Of a stretch of 14,313 nucleotides of DNA, positions 1-5,357 are shown one piece after another. Numbering within the stretch: the first letter of the stretch is position 1; the number at the start of each line of letters is the position of its first letter. A program made the translations under genes and the position numbers. The DNA comes from Ruminococcus sp. UBA1409. GTDB taxonomy: Bacteria > Bacillota > Clostridia > Oscillospirales > Ruminococcaceae. The notes beneath the pieces are model-generated. The model had not been told where the DNA came from. It worked only from the letters and a program-made list of their open reading frames with translations, and did no database searches. Where the stretch lies: positions 131,549-145,861 of the forward strand of contig DBPX01000022.1 of NCBI GenBank assembly GCA_002305045.1, read 5' to 3'.

Positions 1-201
1 CTCAAACTGCTCACGGCTGTCCTTATACTTGTGGACGGCTCTTAGGATGGTGATTATCTCCTTGTCGGTGGGAAGGGGAATCGGTCCTGAAACCTTGGCT
101 CCGCTTCTTTTTGCCGCCTCGACTATCCTTGCGGCGGCGGCGTCGACATTGGAGTGCTCGTAGCCCTTGACCTTTATGCGTATCTTTTCATTGACTGCCA
201 T
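1..201 (-). CDS. rpsJ: 30S ribosomal protein S10, N-terminal part (cut by window edge)
   Basis: The 67 visible codons encode a protein starting [20 protein letters not shown] and continuing through the S10 core, including [21 protein letters not shown]10 is about 103 residues, so the last third lies outside the window. It is part of the small-subunit head and, as NusE, takes part in transcription antitermination. The ATG at 201 is preceded by an AAGGAGG ribosome binding site at 213-219. rpsJ is normally the first gene of the S10 operon, which fits the long untranslated leader and promoter found upstream. The identification rests on clear similarity to the family; nothing in the visible part is unusual. 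Confidence 0.97.
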   Translation of the reverse strand, partial: MAVNEKIRIKVKGYEHSNVDAAAARIVEAAKRSGAKVSGPIPLPTDKEIITILRAVHKYKDSREQFE

Positions 202-322
202 TTTTTAAAACGCCTCCTTGATGCATTATCTTTTTTGGGGGCGGTAGCCTCAGCGCCGGCGCCGCCTCTGGGTAAGGCAGACGGATGGCATCCAAGACCT
301 CTCTGCTTTTTAACACGCCTCC
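202..322 (-). repeat. Direct repeat of the rpsJ ribosome-binding region
   Basis: The 16 bases at 202-217, which contain the rpsJ Shine-Dalgarno sequence and the A-rich spacer, recur at 307-322 with one mismatch (minus strand GGAGGCGTTTTAAAAA against GGAGGCGTGTTAAAAA). The two copies are 105 bp apart. The upstream copy lies just after the leader terminator and is not followed by an ATG at the right distance. It may be a decoy or an alternative pairing partner; chance duplication is possible. Confidence 0.6.
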
Positions 323-343
323 GTGCGTTTCGTGAGTCCCCAT

Positions 344-373
344 AAAAAAACCGAAAAACGCAGGTTTTTCGGT
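344..373 (-). terminator. Intrinsic terminator inside the rpsJ leader (candidate attenuator)
   Basis: On the minus strand a perfect 10-bp stem, ACCGAAAAAC paired with GTTTTTCGGT around a CTGC loop, is followed directly by a run of T. It lies between the rpsJ promoter and the rpsJ start codon. It therefore either attenuates the S10 operon or ends a small RNA transcribed from the same promoter. A segment at 508-517 (minus strand GGTTTGCCGG) could pair with the 5' arm at 8 of 10 positions, which would give an antiterminator. Confidence 0.85.
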
Positions 374-566
374 AGACGCACAATACCCCGGAAATACGCA
401 CTTAGGACACAGCAGGACTATCCCGCTGTTCGCAAGACGCTTAAGCACATACCGTGTGTATATCGCAGTCGCCCGGTTTAAAATCGGACATACTCTGCTG
501 AAATTACCCGGCAAACCGCCGGCAACCTTCAGCTTCATCGCATATCTTCGCAGTCACGCAGGTGAT

Positions 567-595
567 ATGATATCATATTTTACCACGGTTTGCAA
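567..595 (-). promoter_or_regulatory. SigA-type promoter for the rpsJ leader
   Basis: On the minus strand TTGCAA (-35, 590-595) is separated by exactly 17 bases from TATCAT (-10, 567-572). The -10 lies inside a perfect 14-bp palindrome, ATATGATATCATAT (565-578), which could be an operator or just an AT-rich coincidence. It is the best promoter between the upstream lipoprotein gene and rpsJ. Confidence 0.65.
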
Positions 596-700
596 GCTTT
601 TTTTGATATTTTAGGAGCTGTACTGTGTAGAATTTTTCGGTTTTTTATCTGATATATTTGTTGAAGTTGCATATATTCCAGTAGACCGTTTTGCCTCCAG

Positions 701-1450
701 CTATATGCTGACCCAATCCTTAGGAAGCTCGAGGGCGGGCGGCTCCTCGTAGGGGATATCCTCACCCGGGACCTTGACAAGGTTCGGAACCGACTCAACC
801 TCGTTGCGCTCGGTTATATATATGGTATAGGAATGCTCCGAGGTGCTTCCGTTTTCCTCGATGACGCTTATCTCCCTCAGATAAAGGAGGTTTCCCTCGC
901 CGTCAAAGTAATACTTGACGGTAAAGCCTTTAAGACCCTCGGGATAGAGTGCGCCGTCGATTTTTGTGATGTCGTACTGATGGCAGATTTCCATAGCCAT
1001 GTCGTTGGCTGCGATATATGAGCCTTCCTCCATGACAGCCGCCTTTATAAATAGTATCAGTCCCTCGTCCGCCATCGGGTAGGGGACATCCCTTGAATAG
1101 GCGTTAAAGCCGAGCTGTGTAGAGTCGGTCACGGTGACAACGCCGTTTTCCTCGGTGAACTGCTCGTAGCCGTTGTTGTACTGGGCGATGTAATCGGTCT
1201 GCGACACTCCAAGGTAGGAATAGGTCATCATCCCGACCTCGTCGTATTTATAGATGAATATCTGCTCCGACTCCCCGGTGAGGTCGTTCACGACATCCAC
1301 CCGTGCGGAGTCCAGCCCGACATACGCCTTCCTAGCGGCAAGAATATACTCCTCGCCGGGGACCTCGGCTCTGTCAAGACAGCCGCAAAAGGAGCCAAGC
1401 GCCGTCATTACAGCCAGCGCCAAGCAAGCTAAGCTTAAATATTTTTTCAT
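701..1450 (-). CDS. Lipoprotein of unknown function
   Basis: A 249-residue protein with a lipoprotein signal peptide: MKKYLSL, a hydrophobic stretch, then FCGC with the likely lipidated Cys at residue 24, followed by acidic residues. The mature part is acidic and tyrosine-rich, with alternating short beta-like segments and a closing proline-rich stretch (VPGEDIPYEEPPALELP). It loosely resembles LolA/LppX-like lipid-binding lipoproteins, but I see no diagnostic motif and do not assign a function. A GTG at 1453 directly before the ATG could also start it: the AGGA site is 9 bases from the GTG and 12 from the ATG. It follows yabR by about 33 bases without a terminator and so probably belongs to the divIC-yabR transcript. 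Its own end has no clear terminator. Confidence 0.85.
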   Translation of the reverse strand: MKKYLSLACLALAVMTALGSFCGCLDRAEVPGEEYILAARKAYVGLDSARVDVVNDLTGESEQIFIYKYDEVGMMTYSYLGVSQTDYIAQYNNGYEQFTEENGVVTVTDSTQLGFNAYSRDVPYPMADEGLILFIKAAVMEEGSYIAANDMAMEICHQYDITKIDGALYPEGLKGFTVKYYFDGEGNLLYLREISVIEENGSTSEHSYTIYITERNEVESVPNLVKVPGEDIPYEEPPALELPKDWVSI

Positions 1451-1483
1451 CACTTGATTTTATCCTTTTACCGTTTTTGCGGA

Positions 1484-2008
1484 CTACCTTCTTCTTCCGC
1501 TCCGCTTTTTGACATCGAGGTTTTTAAGGTCGGACATCCTGTCCTCGCTTGCCGCCTTAAACCTGGACAGCATATCCTCGAAGCCGGCGTCGGTGGACGC
1601 TCCCCTCGGCTCGTAGGCATACTCCAGGGATTTAAGGTCTACAGGCTCCTTCTTGACCGGCTTCCTCGCAGGCTGATGCTGCCTTGCAACGCCGTCCTTA
1701 TCGCCGTCCTTCTGACGGTCCTTGAAGCCCTGTCTTGCTCCCTGACGCTGGTCCTGGTGCCTTGACTCCTGCCTCGGCTCAGCCTTTTTTATCGAGAGGG
1801 CAATCTTGCCGTCCTCCCCGATGGAGACAACCTTGACCTTGACCGTCTGCCCAATTTTAAGAAACTCGTTGATGTCGTTTACATAGGTGCTTGAGACCTC
1901 GGAGATATGTACCATGCCGCTCTTTCCGCCGCCAAGGTCGACAAACGCCCCAAACTTCAAAATCCCGGTTACCTTTCCCTCAATTACGCTTCCCACTTCA
2001 AGCTGCAT
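1484..2008 (-). CDS. yabR: S1-domain RNA-binding protein, YabR/GSP13 family
   Basis: The 174-residue protein begins with one S1 RNA-binding domain (residues 1-75), seen in MQLEVGSVIEGKVTGILKFG, the GMVHISEVS segment and VKVKVVSIGEDGKIALSIKK. After it comes a long hydrophilic tail rich in Arg, Lys, Gln and Asp, with a basic end (KKRSGRRR). Single-S1 proteins of this kind bind RNA or ribosomes, and in Bacillus yabR lies directly after divIC, as here. The tail makes it longer than B. subtilis YabR (about 128 residues). The ATG has an AGAGGA site at a slightly long spacing. It probably shares a transcript with divIC (44-base gap). The exact cellular role is not shown by the sequence. Confidence 0.9.
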   Translation of the reverse strand: MQLEVGSVIEGKVTGILKFGAFVDLGGGKSGMVHISEVSSTYVNDINEFLKIGQTVKVKVVSIGEDGKIALSIKKAEPRQESRHQDQRQGARQGFKDRQKDGDKDGVARQHQPARKPVKKEPVDLKSLEYAYEPRGASTDAGFEDMLSRFKAASEDRMSDLKNLDVKKRSGRRR

Positions 2009-2052
2009 AAAAGTTTTCTAATCCTCTTTCACAATAAATTGGTGTAGCCTTT

Positions 2053-2475
2053 TCAGTCGGGATTGCTCTTGGGATAAAAGCGCCTCTCCCTGGGGTACGC
2101 ATAGCCCCGGTTTATGGCAGCCTCCAGCATATACTCATACTCGTCGGCGGCTCCTAAAAGCCTTTTCAACTCGTCCTGAGTTTTTTGCTCCTCGTCCTTT
2201 ATCTGCTGGAGCCTTTCTATCTGAGCCCTTTGGTCTGCAATCTTCGCCTGGGAGGTTATGATTACATTCAGGGAGCAGATTAGGAAAACGCAGAAGGCAG
2301 CTATCTTGACAAGGTCTAAAAACATCGAGCGGGTTCTTTTTTTCCTCTTAACGGTACGGCTTGGCGAGCTGCTTCCTGCCGTGCCCTGATTTGCCGCAGC
2401 ACGGCTGTTTACGGCTCTGCCGCTTCCTGACGCCCTGCCGCTATTAGTACCTGCCCTGCCCTCGTCCGCCGGCAT
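2053..2475 (-). CDS. divIC: Septum formation initiator DivIC/FtsB family
   Basis: A 140-residue bitopic membrane protein. Residues 1-50 are a Ser/Gly/Arg-rich cytoplasmic part ending in a basic cluster (KRKKRTRS). One transmembrane helix spans about 52-72 (FLDLVKIAAFCVFLICSLNV). An extracytoplasmic coiled coil follows at about 75-110 (AKIADQRAQIERLQQIKDEE), and a short tail has the RGYAYPRERRFY element typical of the family. DivIC works with FtsL and DivIB at the division site. I chose the ATG at 2475 because GGGAGG lies 7 bases before it; an upstream in-frame ATG at 2523 has no such site and overlaps the promoter. The place between yabQ and yabR is the standard Firmicutes arrangement. Confidence 0.93.
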   Translation of the reverse strand: MPADEGRAGTNSGRASGSGRAVNSRAAANQGTAGSSSPSRTVKRKKRTRSMFLDLVKIAAFCVFLICSLNVIITSQAKIADQRAQIERLQQIKDEEQKTQDELKRLLGAADEYEYMLEAAINRGYAYPRERRFYPKSNPD

Positions 2476-2514
2476 CCCTCTGCCTCCCTTCTTATAAAAA
2501 GTTACACACATTTG

Positions 2515-2543
2515 ATTATACACCGGCGTTTGGCTTTTGGCAA
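2515..2543 (-). promoter_or_regulatory. SigA-type promoter before divIC
   Basis: In the 73-base gap between yabQ and divIC the minus strand has TTGCCA (2538-2543), a 17-base spacer and a perfect TATAAT (2515-2520). Transcription would start near 2508, about 33 bases before the divIC ATG. This would let divIC, yabR and the following lipoprotein be made in growing cells independently of the sporulation genes upstream. Confidence 0.75.
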
Positions 2544-2548
2544 GGATT

Positions 2549-2977
2549 TTAGTCAGCTTTTTTTGAGGATTTATCGAATAATGGCATGGTGTACAAATGC
2601 TCCGTCGCCTTTTTGAACATTTTACCCAAAAAATCTGCGGCTATTCGCCCTCCCCTGATAATCGTATCTGCAATTTTTGACACCGCTCTGCCTAGAGTCC
2701 ACAGGTATGCAAAGAATCCGAGCAGCATCAAAACGAGCGAGTAGAGCCTCATTATCCCCATCGTGACCTGTACGCTAAATGAGTAGTAGGACACTGCGAA
2801 TATGAGGCAGAAGATAATGTCCTCGGCAAACACCGCCGCAGCGGGATGTCTTGACGCCGCCCTGGGAGTCCTGAACAGCTCGTAGACCCCTCCCAGCACT
2901 CCGCCCAGCAAGAATGCCAAAAGCGCCGCCGGCAGCTCCCTCCCGACGCCCATGTAAAGCTCCTCTGCGGGACTCAT
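2549..2977 (-). CDS. yabQ: Spore cortex biosynthesis protein YabQ
   Basis: A 142-residue integral membrane protein with three hydrophobic segments at about 15-34, 48-68 and 76-95. Between the first two lies a basic loop with the VYELFRTPRAASRH sequence typical of YabQ, and the C-terminus is basic and cytoplasmic. In Bacillus YabQ is made in the mother cell, sits in the forespore membranes and is needed for cortex formation. Its ATG overlaps the yabP stop by four bases (ATGA), so translation is probably coupled and both genes likely share the SigE-like promoter upstream. The assignment rests on the family's size and topology and on the yabP-yabQ-divIC order. Confidence 0.92.
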   Translation of the reverse strand: MSPAEELYMGVGRELPAALLAFLLGGVLGGVYELFRTPRAASRHPAAAVFAEDIIFCLIFAVSYYSFSVQVTMGIMRLYSLVLMLLGFFAYLWTLGRAVSKIADTIIRGGRIAADFLGKMFKKATEHLYTMPLFDKSSKKAD

Positions 2978-3261
2978 CTTGTGAGCTTCCCCCAGAGAGT
3001 CAGCCTGCGTGTCCTGTCCTTGTCGCCGTACACTATCGACTTAATCTCGCCGGTTATCACAGCCTCCCCCGACTCAAGGCTCATCTCGCTGACATGGAGC
3101 TTTGAGCCTTTTATCTCAAGCTCGCCCAGGGTCGTGAACGCCATTATCCTGCCGTCGTCGAAGCTCTCGACATCGGTGACGCCGGATATGCTCAGCTTTT
3201 TCCTCTCCTCCAAAATTATGTTGTTTTTCTTACCAGCCAAAGCCTTTGCCTCTTCCGCCAT
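2974..3261 (-). CDS. yabP: Sporulation protein YabP
   Basis: A 95-residue soluble protein with the YabP/YqfC beta-rich fold: NNIILEERKKLSISGVTDVE, then FDDGRIMAFTTLGELEIKGS and EIKSIVYGD. In Bacillus it belongs to the SigE regulon and is cotranscribed with yabQ; its molecular role is unsettled. I take the ATG at 3261 because AAGGGTGG precedes it and the following residues are where the family begins. A longer in-frame reading to 3390 would run through the SigE-like promoter and lacks a ribosome site. The usual upstream neighbour yabO (S4-domain protein) is absent; an unrelated folded element and another gene's terminator take its place. Confidence 0.93.
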   Translation of the reverse strand: MAEEAKALAGKKNNIILEERKKLSISGVTDVESFDDGRIMAFTTLGELEIKGSKLHVSEMSLESGEAVITGEIKSIVYGDKDRTRRLTLWGKLTR

Positions 3262-3302
3262 GATACCACCCTTTTCGTTGTACTGAGCCTCTGCCCGATA
3301 AA

Positions 3303-3331
3303 AGTATATGGCGAAAGCAAGCGCAGTATAA
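3303..3331 (-). promoter_or_regulatory. Candidate SigE promoter for yabP-yabQ
   Basis: On the minus strand TTATACT (3325-3331) and CATATACT (3303-3310) are separated by 14 bases. The -10 matches the SigE consensus CATACAMT at 7 of 8 positions, and the -35 matches KMATATT at 5 of 7. Transcription would start about 35 bases before the yabP ATG. SigE control is what is known for these genes in Bacillus. The match was found by eye. Confidence 0.65.
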
Positions 3332-3394
3332 CGCAGAAGGTAGACTTGCGGCAGTGAAGCTTCTTTTCGCAGCTTGAGGGGAATCCCCACTCAT

Positions 3395-3550
3395 GCAAAG
3401 TGAGCTGTCAGCGAGGCTGACCAATTGATTGCCGGGTAGGTTTCACAAGAGCCTGACATCCGTGCGCCGCCGGGGAAGCGGCAGGAGGCTATCTTACCCG
3501 CTGCCCGGCAATCCATTCGCCACGGCTTTAGCCGTGGCGGCTCACTTTGC
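3395..3550 (+). ncRNA. Multi-branched structured element, possibly an orphan omega-RNA/IS200-IS605-like remnant
   Basis: A closed, highly paired unit of 156 bases. An outer 11-bp perfect stem joins 3395-3405 (GCAAAGTGAGC) to 3540-3550. Inside it are a 6-bp hairpin at 3407-3421 (GTCAGC/GCTGAC), a 10-bp perfect stem joining 3427-3436 (GATTGCCGGG) to 3504-3513, and a 9-bp hairpin with TTTA loop at 3518-3539 (CGCCACGGC/GCCGTGGCG). The long arm contains AGCCT/AGGCT and a GCCGC/GCGGC hairpin at 3466-3482; CGGGTA (3433-3438) could instead pair with TACCCG (3495-3500). The CACGGCTTTAGCCGTG hairpin looks like IS200/IS605 right ends, and the 5' half (GGTTTCACAAGAGCC, then GACATCCGTGC) resembles HEARO/IscB-type omega-RNA as I remember it. 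No transposase, tnpB or iscB gene lies nearby. The strand is a guess from these resemblances. A plain MITE or an unknown RNA remains possible. A further hairpin (3551-3590, GCCGGG/CCCGGC) adjoins it. Confidence 0.45.
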
Positions 3551-3590
3551 GCCGGGACAGGCTCGGTCTGCTGAAAATACATTCCCCGGC

Positions 3591-3624
3591 AAAAAAAGGA
3601 CCGCACCATACAGATACGGTCCTT
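3591..3624 (-). terminator. Intrinsic terminator of the solute-binding lipoprotein gene
   Basis: On the minus strand AAGGACCG (3617-3624) pairs perfectly with CGGTCCTT (3596-3603) around a 13-base loop and runs into seven T. It lies about 43 bases after the stop codon at 3667. A weaker hairpin (CTCTCC/GGAGAG, about 3633-3658) precedes it. Confidence 0.88.
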
Positions 3625-3666
3625 GTGATATACTCTCCAGCTGTCCCCGAAGGGAGAGCTAAGGCT

Positions 3667-5109
3667 CTAGGCTCTTGCGTCGGGATTTTGTACCCAGTCG
3701 TTGAGGTCCTCAAGGTAGTACTCTATAGACTCCATGTACTGCTCCTTGAGCTGTGCCCAGGTCTGAGGATTGTTGCCGGTGGTTCCTGTTATCAGGTTGT
3801 TGACAGCGGAGTTGAGCTGTGCCGGGCATCCTGGGGAGAAGTTTACAACAGGGTAGCTCTTGGCCAGCTCCTGGCACCTGTCGTTCATCTCGAGCATCTC
3901 GTCTGTCCAAAGATAGATTTCCTTGAGCTGCTTTTCGTCGATGCTGATAACGGTCGGGTCGAGAATCTTGAAGCGCTCGCACATCGAAAGAAGGACAACG
4001 CCGTCGGGATTTCTTGCGCCGTAGATGATGTGGTATCCTACAGGCTGACCGCCCAGGTAGTAGTTACCGTCGCCGTTGGGATTTCTCGGGATGGGAACGA
4101 ACATGATCTCGTTGTTGGCTATATCGCCCCATACTGCGCTGATATCGTCAACGGGTCCTGTGAACGCCCACTTCTCTCTCAGCCAGAAGAGGCAAAGACC
4201 CTCCTTCATTCCGGCTCCGTCCTGCTCGGTGCCTCTCATGACGGTAGGACACCTGCAGTCGTTCTTGTTTAGGTCGTAGATGACGGTCTGAACAGCCTCG
4301 AGCGAGGGGTCGTCCAGATTGTGGATGAACTGACCCTCCCCGTCTATGGCGATAAGGGTTACGCCGGTGGAGTTTACGAGTGCGGACTGCCATGCCCAGC
4401 CGTCAAGAGCGTATCTCTCCTCGTCAGGGTCTGAAAACTCAACGCACATCTCGTAGAATTTATCCCAGGTCCACTCGTCGTTTGCATAAAGCTCTGCGGG
4501 GTCGTCAAAGCCCCACTCCTCGATGACTCTGCGGTTGTAGGTGCAGACATCGGTTGCCTTGACATCGGTGCAGATTATCCACGGCTCGCCGTTCATAGAG
4601 AAGTATCTCTCGACGAACTCTGCCGTTCCAGACCACAGCGGGTCGGTATAGTCGATATAATCCCCGACGGGAATAAAGACGCTCTTTAAGCACCTTTCAG
4701 GGAAGGTGTTTACAGAGGCGGTGGTGAAGTCGGGAGAATTGTCCGCCATTATGAGGTTTGCGAGGTCGTCAAAGCGGGTGCCGTATGTAGTCTCTACCCA
4801 CTCAATCTCTCCCCCGTACTTCTCTGAGAAGGTCCAGTATCCCGTGTTGACTATCTCGTCCTCGGAGTAGTTGTGGAAGCCATCCACCCAGTGATGGAAG
4901 GTAATGGTGGTTCCTGCGCCCTTAGCCGACTCAGCGTCGGGGAGCATGATTCCAGCGGCGGCGAGTATCGCCTCAGAGTCCTCGGTGGAGAGAGTCAGCT
5001 TGATTATCTGCCTCTTTTCCTTTCCGCAGCCGACCATTACAAACACCACAAGAGCCGCAAGAAGCACGCATACTAGCCTCCTGATAATTCTAGCCTTTGC
5101 TGTATTCAT
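3667..5109 (-). CDS. Extracellular solute-binding lipoprotein (ABC transporter family 1, sugar type)
   Basis: A 480-residue lipoprotein: basic start, hydrophobic segment 11-27 and lipobox VMVGC with the modified Cys at residue 28. The mature part has the shape of large carbohydrate-binding ABC components. It shows ITFHHWVDGF near residue 70, a YWTFSEKYGGEIEWVETTY segment and DLANLIMADNSPDF in the first lobe. YNRRVIEEWGFDDPAELYANDEWTWDKFYEMC in the middle is typical of family-1 binding proteins. A C-terminal stretch (NSAVNNLITGTTGN, then TWAQLKEQYMESIEYYLEDLN) follows. No permease or ATPase gene adjoins it, and it has its own promoter and terminator, so it is an orphan binding protein here. 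The ligand cannot be told. Several Cys residues outside the lipobox are unusual but not diagnostic. The ATG at 5109 has GAAGGG before it. Confidence 0.9.
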   Translation of the reverse strand: MNTAKARIIRRLVCVLLAALVVFVMVGCGKEKRQIIKLTLSTEDSEAILAAAGIMLPDAESAKGAGTTITFHHWVDGFHNYSEDEIVNTGYWTFSEKYGGEIEWVETTYGTRFDDLANLIMADNSPDFTTASVNTFPERCLKSVFIPVGDYIDYTDPLWSGTAEFVERYFSMNGEPWIICTDVKATDVCTYNRRVIEEWGFDDPAELYANDEWTWDKFYEMCVEFSDPDEERYALDGWAWQSALVNSTGVTLIAIDGEGQFIHNLDDPSLEAVQTVIYDLNKNDCRCPTVMRGTEQDGAGMKEGLCLFWLREKWAFTGPVDDISAVWGDIANNEIMFVPIPRNPNGDGNYYLGGQPVGYHIIYGARNPDGVVLLSMCERFKILDPTVISIDEKQLKEIYLWTDEMLEMNDRCQELAKSYPVVNFSPGCPAQLNSAVNNLITGTTGNNPQTWAQLKEQYMESIEYYLEDLNDWVQNPDARA

Positions 5110-5190
5110 AATCAGTTCCCTTCTTTACCATTATCTTGATTTTGTTTGAAGCCACGGCAGCTTTACATTGCCTACATGGATTTCCTAACA

Positions 5191-5219
5191 AGTATATCAC
5201 ATCCTGAACAAAAATTAAA
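5191..5219 (-). promoter_or_regulatory. Candidate promoter for the solute-binding lipoprotein gene
   Basis: The minus strand has a good extended -10 (TGATATACT, with TATACT at 5191-5196), and a weak -35, TTTAAT (5214-5219), 17 bases upstream. It lies about 80 bases before the ATG at 5109 in a 200-base AT-rich gap. A 7-bp inverted repeat (ATGCACA/TGTGCAT, about 5220-5261) sits just upstream and could be an operator; I recognise no CRE site. Confidence 0.5.
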
Positions 5220-5308
5220 TGCACATTTTGCCCATTTTATTCTTTACTCTTTTGTGCATACTGATGTAAAGCCATGCCCGTCTTGATGTTTTGTACTGCC
5301 ATAAGGAT

Positions 5309-5335
5309 AAAAAAGAGGCGGACTCTGCCGCCTCT
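5309..5335 (-). terminator. Intrinsic terminator of the transglutaminase-like gene pair
   Basis: On the minus strand AGAGGCGG (5328-5335) pairs perfectly with CCGCCTCT (5314-5321) around a 6-base loop and is followed by a T run. It lies about 22 bases after the stop codon at 5358 and closes the two-gene unit. Confidence 0.92.
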
Positions 5336-5357
5336 TTCTCGGATTAGCCTAATGCAA

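Larger units (their letters stand above)
202..560 (-). promoter_or_regulatory. Long 5' leader of rpsJ (S10 operon)
   Basis: This stretch of about 360 bases has no convincing gene. Read on the minus strand it holds several hairpins: 508-522 (CCGGC/GCCGG), one near 410-428 (CAGCGGGA/TCCTGCTG) and a perfect terminator at 344-373. The promoter at 567-595 would start transcription near 560, so a terminated RNA would be about 215 nt and a full leader about 360 nt. I do not recognise a T-box, riboswitch or named ribosomal-protein leader in it. Between this leader's promoter and the stop of the lipoprotein gene (596-700) I see only AT-rich sequence with no clear terminator. Confidence 0.55.

Noticed and set aside
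188..538. Open minus-strand frame of 116 codons across the rpsJ leader
   Set aside because: It runs through a perfect intrinsic terminator and past the rpsJ start, lacks a ribosome site at its ATG, and its composition resembles no protein family. The shorter in-frame version from the ATG after the terminator (about 51 codons) has no ribosome site either.
202..560. T-box or 6S RNA in the rpsJ leader
   Set aside because: There is no T-box sequence (AGGGTGGNACCGCG-like) before the terminator, and the pairing does not form the long rod with central bubble expected of 6S RNA.
3395..3590. RNase P RNA, SRP RNA or tmRNA at the folded element
   Set aside because: The conserved cores (GAAAGTCC and ACAGAAA of RNase P, GGAAGCAGC-like SRP loop, tRNA-like ends of tmRNA) are missing.
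3547..4272. Plus-strand open frame of 241 codons opposite the solute-binding protein gene
   Set aside because: It begins in the folded element, crosses a terminator and is antisense to a well-supported gene. The product shows no recognisable domain.
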